Below are positions 18,051-26,185 of a stretch of DNA of 64,000 nucleotides, piece after piece. The first letter of the stretch is position 1; every line of letters begins with the position of its first letter. The DNA comes from Roseitranquillus sediminis (GTDB lineage: Bacteria; Pseudomonadota; Alphaproteobacteria; Rhodobacterales; Rhodobacteraceae): the NCBI RefSeq assembly GCF_016918935.1, contig NZ_JAFFOB010000007.1, positions 62,001-126,000 on the forward strand. Reading direction: 5' to 3'. The position numbers and the translations under genes are program-made. The notes below the pieces were generated by a model, which had not been told where the DNA came from, searched no databases, and saw only the letters and a program-made list of their open reading frames with translations.

Positions 18051-19406
18051 TCAGTCGACCGGGGCCTCGAACTCGAACGAGCAGGACAGGCCCTGCTCCT
18101 CGAAATCGAACCGGACCTCCGCCTCGAACTCGGCGGCGAACACCGCCTCGATCATCCGCGTGCCGAAGCCGCGCCGCGCGGGCGGCCGGGCGGGCGGGCC
18201 TCCGCGCTCGATCCAGCTCAGGCGGATCCTTCCGCCCTCCTCGCCGACGGCCTCCCAGGTGACCAGGACCCGCCCCTCCGGCACCGACAGCGCACCGTAC
18301 TTCAGCGCGTTCGTGGCCAGTTCGTGCAGCGCCAGCGCCATGTTCGTCGCCCGCTTCGGCGACAGGTCCAGCGGCGGTCCGCGATAGCTCATCCGGTCGG
18401 CCCCGCCAGCCTCCGCCGCCGTCAGCTCCATCAGGTCGTGCAGGCCGATGTTGCGCCAGTCCATCCCGATCAGCAGGTCCTGCGCCTGCGACAGTGCATG
18501 CATCCGCGCCTTGAACTCCGCCGCTTCCGGCCCCGTGAGCGACTGCCGCGCGATGCTCAGCACCACGCTCAGCACGTTCTTCACCCTATGGTTCAGCTCG
18601 CCCATGATCAGGTGAAGCTGCCGCTCCGCGCTGCGCCGCGCCGAGACGTCGCGCAGCACCACCGAGTAATCCGGATCGGAGAGCCCGCCATTCTCGTTGA
18701 CGGGCAGGACCTGCACCTCGAGGTCGGTGCCATCCTCGAGCGCCGCCGCGAACTGCAGGCCCGCGACGGCGTCCGGGCGCGCATGCTCGGCGAACCAGCC
18801 CTCCGCCCTGCTCAACCGCACCACGGACTCGATCTGCCGCGACCGGGCTGCGTCGGCTGACAGGCCTAGCAGCCGTTCCGCGCCCCGATTCCAGCGACGG
18901 ACCAGTCCCTCCGGCCCGACGCGGATCACCCCGTCGGGCGAGCATCGGACGATCGCCGCCAGCTCCTCGGCCTCGGACCGCGCCTCGCGCAGCGATGCCT
19001 CGTAGCCCGCGCGCTCGGTCGCGTCGAAGAGGGTCCAGTCGATCCGCTCGATCCGGTCGTCGGCGCCGCGCCGCACCACCGCATTCAAGAGCACCGGACG
19101 CGTCCCGCCGTCCTCGCGCACCAGCTGAAAGGCGATCTCGCGCACGAAGCCCTGCAGTCGCAGCATGGGCGCGACGTGCGCCTCGAGAAAGATCCGCCCC
19201 GGCACCGTCAGCAGGTCACCCAGCCGCGCCTTCTCCACCAGATCGTCGCGACAGCGGCCCACCCAGCGGCACAGGATCCGGTTCGCGATCAGGAACCGCC
19301 CGTCGGGATCGGTCACCGCGATGCCGCACGGCGCATCCTCCAGAAGCTCCGCCGCCAGCTCCTCGAGCTGTGGCAGGCTGTCTCGGTCAGCTGCCGTCAC
19401 GGCCAA
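18051..19406 (-). CDS. PAS-PAS HWE-type sensor histidine kinase
   Basis: The 451-residue protein has two PAS domains (about 15-130 and 145-260) and a histidine-kinase core of the HWE/HisKA_2 class. The phospho-acceptor is His273 in GELNHRVKN, and the ATP-binding domain has ALHELATNALKYGALS and FGTRMIEAVF. No membrane segment is visible, so it is cytosolic and PAS-sensing. It ends without a response regulator; HWE kinases often feed general-stress or light pathways. The start is TTG at 19406 or GTG at 19400; both overlap the upstream RsbQ-like gene (stop at 19387), so the two proteins are probably made together. Confidence 0.88.
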   Translation of the reverse strand: MAVTAADRDSLPQLEELAAELLEDAPCGIAVTDPDGRFLIANRILCRWVGRCRDDLVEKARLGDLLTVPGRIFLEAHVAPMLRLQGFVREIAFQLVREDGGTRPVLLNAVVRRGADDRIERIDWTLFDATERAGYEASLREARSEAEELAAIVRCSPDGVIRVGPEGLVRRWNRGAERLLGLSADAARSRQIESVVRLSRAEGWFAEHARPDAVAGLQFAAALEDGTDLEVQVLPVNENGGLSDPDYSVVLRDVSARRSAERQLHLIMGELNHRVKNVLSVVLSIARQSLTGPEAAEFKARMHALSQAQDLLIGMDWRNIGLHDLMELTAAEAGGADRMSYRGPPLDLSPKRATNMALALHELATNALKYGALSVPEGRVLVTWEAVGEEGGRIRLSWIERGGPPARPPARRGFGTRMIEAVFAAEFEAEVRFDFEEQGLSCSFEFEAPVD

Positions 19407-20202
19407 GATATGCTCGGATCGCTCGCACCGTCACGTCCGGCGCAGTCAGGTGGGGACAGTGGCCGCTGACATCCACCACCTCCAGAGCGCTGCGCGGGAT
19501 CGACGCGTGCATCCATTCGCCCACGCCCACGGGCGCCAGCGCGTCGTCGGCGCACTGCACGATCAGCGCCGGCACCTCCAGGTTCGGCATGTCCGCCCGC
19601 CGGTCCGACAGGAACGTCACGCGGCCGAAATGCTGCGCGATCCTCGGATCGGTTCGACAGAAGCTCTGTGTCAGCTCCACCGCCCCCGGCTCGTCGCCGT
19701 CCTGCCCCGCGATCGTCGGCGCCAGCTGCGTTGACCAGCCGAGGTAGTTCTCGTCCATGAAGGCGATCAGCCCCTCCAGCTCCGCGCGCTCGAAGCCGCC
19801 ACGATACGCTCCGTCGTTCATGAAGCAGGGCGACGGCGACAGGAGCACCAGCCGGTCGAACAGGTCCGGGCGGCGGATCGCGGCCAGCGCAGCGATGATC
19901 GCGCTGACCGAGTGCCCCACGGCCACCACGCGCTCCAGCCCCAGCGCCTCGCAGATCTCGATCATGTCCTCCGCATGCCCGTCTAGCGAGCGGTAGCGGG
20001 CGAAGTCATAGGCCCCGAGGTCCGAGCCCCCGGCCCCGGTCAGGTCGTAGAGCACGACCCTGTGGTCCGTCTCGAATTCAGGTGCCACCTGCCGCCACAT
20101 TGCCTGATCGCACCCAAAGCCGTGCGCGAAGAGCAAGACCCTCGCGCCCTGCCCCGTCACCGTCACCCGATTGCGCTCAAGAACCGACAACGACACCTCC
20201 AC
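19387..20202 (-). CDS. RsbQ-type alpha/beta hydrolase
   Basis: The 271-residue alpha/beta hydrolase closely follows Bacillus RsbQ. The nucleophile is Ser98 in AVGHSVSAII, the acid is Asp220 in VQCADDALAP and the base is His248 in SGHCPHLTAPD. The segment FAHGFGCDQAMW carries the oxyanion-hole region. RsbQ in Bacillus is needed for the PAS-domain phosphatase RsbP to sense energy stress; plant relatives D14/KAI2 are hormone receptors. Here the gene overlaps a PAS-containing histidine kinase, so by analogy it may supply or bind a ligand for that kinase's PAS domain. It is the first gene of the pair. Confidence 0.88.
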   Translation of the reverse strand: MEVSLSVLERNRVTVTGQGARVLLFAHGFGCDQAMWRQVAPEFETDHRVVLYDLTGAGGSDLGAYDFARYRSLDGHAEDMIEICEALGLERVVAVGHSVSAIIAALAAIRRPDLFDRLVLLSPSPCFMNDGAYRGGFERAELEGLIAFMDENYLGWSTQLAPTIAGQDGDEPGAVELTQSFCRTDPRIAQHFGRVTFLSDRRADMPNLEVPALIVQCADDALAPVGVGEWMHASIPRSALEVVDVSGHCPHLTAPDVTVRAIRAYLGRDGS

Positions 20203-20677
20203 TACAGACCCGCTCTATAGATCAGTCGCCAGCACGACGCGAGCCCGAGCCGACACGAGGCTCCAACGCCCGCTTAGCACCCGAGCAGGACGAAAGGCGT
20301 CGGCCCTGCCATGGACCGGCGCAGGCGCCAACTGCCGCCTGCGGAGTGCATGCCCTTCGGTTCGGTCGCTGAACATGAGCGGCCCGTCCACGTCCTCAGG
20401 CTCTGCGCCGTTTCATTGTTTGCCGCGATCCACGCGGGCGGGCTGCCATGGGCAGAGACGCGCGCCGAGATGGGCGCCGCGCGTCGCAGCCGCGCCTCGT
20501 CCGGCTCCGCGCGCTCCGCGGAAGTCGCTCCGTCATGATCCAGCGCCTCCGCGCGCCTGTCCCTTCGTCTCCAACCGCAGCTTCATCACGCTGCATCCGG
20601 CGCGGGGCCCACCGCCGTTGACTCCCGCGCGCGCCGCCCGGAGACTTCCCCGACTTCACGTCGTGGGAGACGCCGAT
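20203..20677. other. 475-base intergenic region, no gene supported
   Basis: It separates the divergent starts of the RsbQ-like gene and an exported protein. Open frames here lack good start signals or family motifs. A ribosome site (GGGAGA) for the gene at 20678 lies at its right end. I see no repeat, tRNA or clear promoter. Confidence 0.6.
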
Positions 20678-21517
20678 ATGACAAAAGCACTTCTGGTTTT
20701 CGCGCTGGTCGTCGCGTCCCTCGGGTCCGCGGTTCAGGCGCAGGACATCTACGACCGGACGCAGCTCCCGCCGTTCCTGCAGAGCACGATCATCTTCCCG
20801 GGCTTCCTGGCCATCTGGCACCACGCCCCGGAGAAGGCACGTCCCGGCGAAGTCACCGTCGATGCCTTTCATGCGCTGCAGGCCATCGCGGACCATCCCG
20901 CGCAGTGCCTGGGACAGAACGCCGAAACAGTGCGCTACACGACGCAGATCGACACGGTCACCCGCGACGGCTTCGGCATCGAGCGCGACCGCGAGACCAT
21001 GGTCGCCGAGAGCGGGCTCGACGTGCGGCCGGAATTCGCGCCTTGGGTCCGGGAGAACATCCGCTCTATCAACAGCAATCCGCTCTCCGGCGTTCGCGAA
21101 GGAGTCTGGAACCTGATCGACGCAGCCGGATGCCACAGCGACGAATTCCGTCAGCTCGAGGAGGGCTTGGCGCTTGCCTTCGGCGTCACCCTGGTCGAGC
21201 CGGAGGTGCCGCAGATGGCCGAGGCCGACTGGCGCGCCTTCGTGGCGACCTGCCAGCCCGCCCAAGTGCGCGCGATGGCCGCCCGTGGTTACAACGTCGG
21301 CGAGCGCGGAATGGCGCTGGTTTGCGTCTGCACCGAGCACGCGGCGCAACTGGCGGGCGACGCCGCGCTCTACGAGAAGCTGCGGATTGCCGATCCAAGC
21401 GCCTGGGAGACGGTGCCCCCTGGCTTTCAGGAGACCTTCGACAGCTGCTATCATGAGCGAGAGCCGGCCGAGGTCGTCGCGCGCTACGAAAGCTTCATCC
21501 GCGAGAACGGCCTCTAG
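20678..21517 (+). CDS. Exported protein of unknown function
   Basis: I do not recognise this 279-residue protein. It starts with a clear signal peptide (MTKALLVFALVVASLGSAVQAQ), with GGGAGA eight bases before the ATG. The mature chain is acidic and has six cysteines, in QCLGQ, GCHSDE, TCQPA, VCVCTEH and SCYHERE, so disulfides in the periplasm are possible. No catalytic motif stands out. The longer upstream frame has no support as coding. It is convergent with the HIT-family gene across an unusual TTGCAAG-rich spacer. Confidence 0.75.
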   Translation: MTKALLVFALVVASLGSAVQAQDIYDRTQLPPFLQSTIIFPGFLAIWHHAPEKARPGEVTVDAFHALQAIADHPAQCLGQNAETVRYTTQIDTVTRDGFGIERDRETMVAESGLDVRPEFAPWVRENIRSINSNPLSGVREGVWNLIDAAGCHSDEFRQLEEGLALAFGVTLVEPEVPQMAEADWRAFVATCQPAQVRAMAARGYNVGERGMALVCVCTEHAAQLAGDAALYEKLRIADPSAWETVPPGFQETFDSCYHEREPAEVVARYESFIRENGL

Positions 21518-21550
21518 GCGGACACACCGCCCGCGCAACCCCGGCCAGAT

Positions 21551-21603
21551 TTTGCAAGAACATGCAAGATGGGCGTCGAAATCTTGCACGTATTTGCAAG
21601 AAC
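21551..21603. repeat. Cluster of TTGCAAG repeats, direct and inverted
   Basis: TTTGCAAGAAC occurs at 21551-21561 and again at 21593-21603, 42 bases apart. Between them TGCAAGAT (21563-21570) and ATCTTGCA (21581-21588) form an 8-bp inverted repeat with a 10-base loop. The four boxes lie between two convergent gene ends. They may be a weak terminator or a protein-binding array; there is no T-run. Confidence 0.6.
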
Positions 21604-21608
21604 CGGGC

Positions 21609-21977
21609 TCAGCCGGGCTGGAGCATCCGGCCGAGTGGGCGGCCGCCGAGGATGTGGAGGTGGTAGTGCGGCACCTCCTGCACACCCGCCTGGCCGGCGT
21701 TCGAGATCGTCCGGTAGCCGCCGTCGGCCAGCCCCTGCTCCGCCACCACGCGAGCCGTCAGCCGCATGAAATCAAGCACTTCCGCGTCGCTTGCCTCGGC
21801 CGCGAAATGGTCGTGGCAGACATAGCGCCCCTTCGGCACCACCAGCACATGCACCGGCGCCTGTGGCCTTATGTCATTGAAAGCCAACGAATGTTCCGTC
21901 TCCGCCACAGTGTCGTTCGGGATCTCGCCCCGGATGATCTTGGCGAAGATGTTCTGATCGTCATAGCTGTAGGCCAT
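21609..21977 (-). CDS. HIT family nucleotide-binding hydrolase (Hint-like)
   Basis: The 122-residue protein has the HIT motif VPHYHLHILGG near its end and the FNDIRPQAPVHVLVVPK segment of Hint-type nucleoside phosphoramidases, which cleave adenosine phosphoramidates. I place the start at 21977 (MAYSYDDQNIFAKIIRGEIP), which has GAGGGG just upstream; an extension to 21992 is possible. It is convergent with an exported protein and lies 31 bases downstream of the PfkB kinase on the same strand. Confidence 0.92.
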   Translation of the reverse strand: MAYSYDDQNIFAKIIRGEIPNDTVAETEHSLAFNDIRPQAPVHVLVVPKGRYVCHDHFAAEASDAEVLDFMRLTARVVAEQGLADGGYRTISNAGQAGVQEVPHYHLHILGGRPLGRMLQPG

Positions 21978-22008
21978 CCGCCCCTCCCTCAAGCCATTGA
22001 CCTTGCCG

Positions 22009-22995
22009 TCATTTCAGCCCCGCCTCGCGGAAGAGCTCCCGCACGTCCACCTCCGGCCGCGCGCCATAGTGCCCGATCACCTCGCGAGCCGCCAACACGC
22101 CCATTCTACCTGCGTTCTCAAGGTCTTGTCCGGTCGCAATCCCATAGAGGAACCCCGCCGCGAACTGGTCCCCCGCCCCCGTCGCGTCGACCGGCTGCAC
22201 CCGCTCCACGGGCACCACGACCCGCTCGCCGCCCCGGATCAGGATGACGTCTTCCCCGGAACGCGTGCAGATCACGAGGCCACAATCACGGGCCGCGTGG
22301 CCCAGGGCCGCCTCCAGATCTTGTGTCTCGTAGAGCGAGATCCACTCCTTCTCGTTGCCGATGACGTAGTCCAGTTCGCCCACCAGGCGGCGAAAATCCA
22401 TGCGGTGACGGTCGACGCAGAACGGATCGCTCAGCGCGATGCCGGCCTTGCCGCCACCCTCGCGGCAGGCCCGCGCGGCGGTGAGGAACGCCTGCTTTCC
22501 CTTTTCCTTGTCGAAGAGATACCCTTCGAGGAACAGGAGCGCCGCGCGACCCGGCACCGCCGCATCAACGTCCTCAGGCCCCAGCTCGGCGGAGACACCA
22601 AGGTAGGTGTTCATCGAGCGCTCTCCGTCCGGGGTGACGAAGATCATCGAGCGTGAGGTCGGCAGCTCGGCCGCAACCGGATCGTTGACGAACGCCATGC
22701 CGTGATCGCCCATCGAGGCCACGTAGAATTGCCCCAGCGCGTCGTCCCGCACGCGCCCGATGAAGCCCGTCGACATGCCCAGCGCCCCCAGCCCCGCCAG
22801 CGTGTTGGCGACCGAACCGCCGGCGATCTGGTGGCGATTGCTCATCGCGCCGTAGAGCGCCTCGGCTTCATCGCGCTCGACGAGCTGCATGATCCCCTTG
22901 GTGATGCCCATGCGGTCGAGGAAGTCGTCGTCGGTCTGGCTGATGACGTCGACGATGGCGTTGCCGATTCCGACGACGTCGTAGAGCTGGGTCAT
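22009..22995 (-). CDS. PfkB family carbohydrate/adenosine kinase
   Basis: The 328-residue protein starts MTQLYDVVGIGNAIVDVI and has the two PfkB signatures: GGSVANTLAGLGALG near the N-terminus and the catalytic VDATGAGDQFAAGFLYG near the C-terminus, where the Asp is the base. It phosphorylates a sugar or nucleoside with ATP; alphaproteobacterial members of this subgroup are usually called adenosine kinase, but the substrate cannot be read off. Its ATG overlaps the nth stop by four bases. Confidence 0.88.
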   Translation of the reverse strand: MTQLYDVVGIGNAIVDVISQTDDDFLDRMGITKGIMQLVERDEAEALYGAMSNRHQIAGGSVANTLAGLGALGMSTGFIGRVRDDALGQFYVASMGDHGMAFVNDPVAAELPTSRSMIFVTPDGERSMNTYLGVSAELGPEDVDAAVPGRAALLFLEGYLFDKEKGKQAFLTAARACREGGGKAGIALSDPFCVDRHRMDFRRLVGELDYVIGNEKEWISLYETQDLEAALGHAARDCGLVICTRSGEDVILIRGGERVVVPVERVQPVDATGAGDQFAAGFLYGIATGQDLENAGRMGVLAAREVIGHYGARPEVDVRELFREAGLK

Positions 22996-23636
22996 GTGGT
23001 CTTGTCCTCGTATTCGCAGAGATCGCGGATCAGGCATGCGGGGCATTTCGGCCGTCGCGCCACGCAGACGTAGCGTCCATGCAGGATCAGCCAGTGGTGG
23101 GCGCGGAGCTGGTAGGGCACCGGCACGTGGTCCTCGAGCGCACGCTCAACGGCGACCACGTCTTTGCCAGGCGCCACGCCGGTGCGGTTGGCGACGCGAA
23201 AGATGTGGGTGTCGACGGCCTGCGCAGGATGGCCGAACCAGGTGTTGAGCACCACGTTCGCCGTCTTGCGCCCCACCCCCGGCAACGATTCCAGCGCCGC
23301 CCGGCTCGCCGGCACCTCGCCGCCGTAGAGCTCGACTAGGATGCGGCTCATCCGGATGACGTTCCTAGCCTTGTTGCGGTAGAGGCCGATCGTCCTGATC
23401 CGCTCGGCCAGTCCCTCCTCGCCGAGCGCCAGCATCTGCTCGGGCGTCGATATCTCGGCGAAGAGCGGCTCGGTCGCGCGATTCACACCGGCGTCGGTCG
23501 CCTGTGCCGAGAGCGCCACGGCGACGAGCAGCTGGAAGGCGTTGCCGTGGCGAAGCTCCCCCACGGGCGAGGACTCGGCCTCCTCGAAGCGCGCGAAGAT
23601 CTCGCTGAGCGTGGCATAGGGGAGCTGAGCCGGCAT
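22992..23636 (-). CDS. nth: Endonuclease III (base-excision repair DNA glycosylase/AP lyase)
   Basis: The 214-residue enzyme removes oxidised pyrimidines. It has the helix-hairpin-helix LPGVGRKTANVV with catalytic Lys124, catalytic Asp142 in AVDTHIFRV, and a C-terminal [4Fe-4S] cluster site with Cys191, Cys198, Cys201 and Cys207 in the exact C-x6-C-x2-C-x5-C spacing. The start at 23636 gives the usual length; the upstream open frame overlaps the divergent Ada-like gene. It is divergent from another DNA-repair gene across about 124 bases and overlaps the PfkB gene downstream. Confidence 0.94.
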   Translation of the reverse strand: MPAQLPYATLSEIFARFEEAESSPVGELRHGNAFQLLVAVALSAQATDAGVNRATEPLFAEISTPEQMLALGEEGLAERIRTIGLYRNKARNVIRMSRILVELYGGEVPASRAALESLPGVGRKTANVVLNTWFGHPAQAVDTHIFRVANRTGVAPGKDVVAVERALEDHVPVPYQLRAHHWLILHGRYVCVARRPKCPACLIRDLCEYEDKTT

Positions 23637-23760
23637 CGGCTGCGGGTATGGCGGCCGCGCGCGCGCGGGACAAGCCGGAATGGCGCCCTTTGCGCAAGAT
23701 CCGGGTCGTGCGGCCTGATCGCACGGCGTAGATTGGGCGCAGACCGCGGGGAGACCGAAG

Positions 23761-24612
23761 ATGCTCGACACGGATGCTGAGCCCGAGAGCCGCTACCATT
23801 ACGGCGTGATCCGACGCGCAATCGACCAGATCGACGGCGCCGGACGCGAGTTGACGCTGGACGAGCTGGCGGCTGAGATGCAGCTCAGCCCGGCGCACTT
23901 CCAGCGGCTCTTCACGCAGTGGGTCGGGGTCTCGCCGAAGCGCTACCAGCAATATCTTGCGGTCAGCCACGCGCGCGCCCTGCTCGGCGCGCGCTTCACG
24001 ACGCTGGAGGCGGCGGAGGCGCTGGGGATGTCCGGGCAGAGCCGGCTGCACGACCTCTTCCTGCGGTGGGAGGCGATGACGCCGGGCGACGTGCGGCGCG
24101 GCGGCGCCGGGCTGACGATCCGCACCGGCAGCTTCGAGGGGCCGTTCGGCCCGATGCTCGCCATGGGGACGGAGCGCGGCCTCTGCGCGCTGGCCTTCAC
24201 CGAGGAGACGGGCGAGCCGGCCGCCTACGACGACCTGCGCGCGCGCTGGCCCGCAGCGGCCTACGTGCCCGACGCCGGGGCGCTGGCGCCCTGGGTCGAG
24301 GCGGCGCTGGCGCAGCGGGGCGAGGCGCGGCTGCACCTGATCGGCTCGCCCTTCAATCTCAAGGTTTGGCAGGCGCTGCTGGCGATCCCCTCGGGCCACG
24401 TCACGACCTATGCGGAGGTCGCGCGCGCCATAGGCTCGCCGCGCGCGGTGCGCGCCGTCGGCACCGCAATCGGCCGCAATCCGGTCAGCTGGCTGATCCC
24501 ATGCCACCGCGCTCTGCGCAAGTCGGGCGGGCTCGGCGGCTATCACTGGGGCCTGCCGGTCAAGCGCGCCCTGCTCGCCCACGAGAGCGCGCGGGCCGAT
24601 GCGCGCGGCTGA
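23761..24612 (+). CDS. AraC-domain O6-methylguanine-DNA methyltransferase (Ada-like, lacking the Zn domain)
   Basis: The 283-residue protein joins an AraC-type helix-turn-helix region (about 10-110, with LSPAHFQRLFTQWVGVSPKRY) to an MGMT domain (about 120-275) with the suicidal cysteine Cys248 in WLIPCHR. It removes alkyl groups from O6-guanine. Compared with E. coli Ada it lacks the N-terminal methylphosphotriester domain with its four zinc-binding cysteines, so any transcriptional switching must work differently. GGGGAGA precedes the ATG by seven bases. It is divergent from nth and followed by a hairpin. Confidence 0.9.
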   Translation: MLDTDAEPESRYHYGVIRRAIDQIDGAGRELTLDELAAEMQLSPAHFQRLFTQWVGVSPKRYQQYLAVSHARALLGARFTTLEAAEALGMSGQSRLHDLFLRWEAMTPGDVRRGGAGLTIRTGSFEGPFGPMLAMGTERGLCALAFTEETGEPAAYDDLRARWPAAAYVPDAGALAPWVEAALAQRGEARLHLIGSPFNLKVWQALLAIPSGHVTTYAEVARAIGSPRAVRAVGTAIGRNPVSWLIPCHRALRKSGGLGGYHWGLPVKRALLAHESARADARG

Positions 24613-24614
24613 GA

Positions 24615-24636
24615 CCTCGGCGGTCGTTCGCCGAGG
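24615..24636 (+). terminator. Hairpin directly after the Ada-like gene
   Basis: CCTCGGCG (24615-24622) pairs with CGCCGAGG (24629-24636) around a GTCGTT loop, two bases after the stop codon. No T-run follows, as is common in GC-rich genomes. Confidence 0.55.
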
Positions 24637-24720
24637 GATGACGCAATCGCGTCGTGCAAGCCGCTGCCGGGTGCGCTAAGTGCGGCGGCGGAGATGCGTA
24701 ATCGTGACGAGGTTCGAACC

Positions 24721-25395
24721 ATGAGCATCAAGACAAGACCGGTCCTGCTGGCATCCGCCTGCGCGCTGGTGCTGGCGGGCTGCGCCGACCCCTATGGGTA
24801 CGGCGGCGCAATCGGCAGCCCCGACTACGAGCGCACCCGGCAGGGCGCGGCCGTTGGCGCGGCCATCGGCACCATCGCCGGCGCGCGGCGCGGCGACGAC
24901 ACCAACGACCGGGTCCAGAACGCGGCCGTGGGCGGCCTGCTCGGCGCCGCGGTCGGCGGCGGCGTCGGCGCCCTGCTCGACCGGCAGGCGCGCGAGCTGC
25001 GCAACGACTTCGACAACAGCCAGATCGACGTCGTGAACACCGGCGAGCAGCTGATCGTGCGGATGCCTCAGGACATCCTGTTTGCCGTGAACAGCACCGC
25101 GGTGCGGGCCGACCTGCAGTCCGACCTGCGGGTGATGGCGGCGAACCTGCAGCGCTATCCCAACAGCCGCGTGACCGTGATCGGCCATACCGACAGCGAC
25201 GGCAGCGCGGCCTACAACCAGGATCTGTCGGAGCGTCGCGCCCTTGCGGTGACGTCGATCCTGCAGGCCAACGGCGTCTCGGGCAGCCGCCTGCAGGCCG
25301 TCGGCCGGGGCGAGGACCAGCCGATCGCCAGCAACGCGACGGCGGCCGGCAAGGCGCAGAACCGCCGCGTCGAGATCGTCGTCACGCCGTACTGA
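24721..25395 (+). CDS. OmpA-family outer-membrane lipoprotein (YiaD-like)
   Basis: The 224-residue protein has a lipoprotein signal with lipobox LVLAGC, a glycine-zipper region (GAAVGAAIGTIAGARRG, then GGLLGAAVGGGVGALLD) and a C-terminal OmpA peptidoglycan-binding domain with VIGHTDSDGSAAYNQDLSERRA. It probably anchors the outer membrane to the cell wall. The ATG at 24721 has GAGG eight bases upstream, inside a GGTTCGAACC palindrome that abuts the start. A strong hairpin follows the stop. Confidence 0.92.
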   Translation: MSIKTRPVLLASACALVLAGCADPYGYGGAIGSPDYERTRQGAAVGAAIGTIAGARRGDDTNDRVQNAAVGGLLGAAVGGGVGALLDRQARELRNDFDNSQIDVVNTGEQLIVRMPQDILFAVNSTAVRADLQSDLRVMAANLQRYPNSRVTVIGHTDSDGSAAYNQDLSERRALAVTSILQANGVSGSRLQAVGRGEDQPIASNATAAGKAQNRRVEIVVTPY

Positions 25396-25417
25396 ACTTT
25401 CGAAGACGAACAATCTG

Positions 25418-25449
25418 CGAGGGGCCGGGCGGCGACGCCCGGCCCCTCG
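25418..25449. terminator. Strong GC hairpin after the OmpA-type lipoprotein
   Basis: CGAGGGGCCGGGC (25418-25430) and GCCCGGCCCCTCG (25437-25449) form a perfect 13-bp stem with a GGCGAC loop. It lies between convergent genes 25 bases after the lipoprotein stop and is likely a bidirectional terminator. Confidence 0.75.
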
Positions 25450-25513
25450 GCATTCGGAAGCCAGGTAAGCAGATGCGGGGAGTTGTTCCGAACGGCCAAG
25501 CGCCCTCGGCCCG

Positions 25514-26158
25514 CTACTGCATCGCCTCGTCGGAGGAGCCGCCGCGCAGCGCGAACTCGATGAGAGTGACGAGCGTCTCGCGCCGCGTCTCCAGCGACGG
25601 CGCCTCGAGCAGCGCCTGCTTGTCCTCCGGCTCGAACGGGCAGAGCATCGAGAGCGAGTTGATCAGGAGCTCTTCGTCCGCCTCGCGCAGGCTGTCCCAG
25701 TCGGTCGAGAGGTGCTGCGACTCGAAGTAGCGCCCGAGCAGACGCATGAAACCGTCGCGCGGAAAGCCGCTGTCGTGCTCGGTGCCGCCGAGATCCTGCA
25801 CGAAGTCCTGCCACACGACGTCGCACCTGATGTAGGGCGCGAAACCCTCCTGCACGTTGCTGACACGGAACCGCGAAATTCCGCTCAGCGTGATCATGTA
25901 GCGCCCGTCCTCGGTCTCGGAGAAGGCGGTGACGCGGCCGGCGCAGCCGATGCGGTGCAGCCGCGTCTCGTCGCTGCCCGGCACCTCGCGCGGCTGGATC
26001 ATCCCGATCAGGCGGTGCGGCGTCTTGAACGTGTCGTCGAGCATCTGCAGGTAGCGCGGTTCGAAGATGTGCAGCGGCAGACGCGACCGGGGCAGCAGCA
26101 GGGCACCGGGCAGGGGAAAGACGGGAATCGACTGCGGCAGGTCCGCGACCGTGAACAT
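25514..26158 (-). CDS. LON substrate-binding-domain protein
   Basis: The 214-residue protein corresponds to the N-terminal domain of Lon protease without the ATPase and peptidase parts: IPVFPLPGALLLPRSRLPLHIFEPRYLQML, which I give here only as landmarks (IPVFPLPGALLLP, HIFEPRYLQM), then IGCAGRVTAF. Stand-alone LON-domain proteins are common in alphaproteobacteria; their role is not settled. It follows the thioredoxin/YbbN gene by 27 bases on the same strand, an arrangement that suggests joint work in protein quality control, though that is inference. Confidence 0.9.
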   Translation of the reverse strand: MFTVADLPQSIPVFPLPGALLLPRSRLPLHIFEPRYLQMLDDTFKTPHRLIGMIQPREVPGSDETRLHRIGCAGRVTAFSETEDGRYMITLSGISRFRVSNVQEGFAPYIRCDVVWQDFVQDLGGTEHDSGFPRDGFMRLLGRYFESQHLSTDWDSLREADEELLINSLSMLCPFEPEDKQALLEAPSLETRRETLVTLIEFALRGGSSDEAMQ

Positions 26159-26185
26159 GGACCTGCAGGTAGGCGCGGCGGGCCC

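Noticed and set aside
20311-20538. 75-codon plus-strand frame in the gap before the exported protein
   Set aside because: Composition is Arg/Ala/Ser-rich with no start signal or motif.
24711-24720. GGTTCGAACC, which resembles a tRNA T-loop
   Set aside because: It is a palindrome directly before the lipoprotein ATG, with no acceptor, D or anticodon arms around it.
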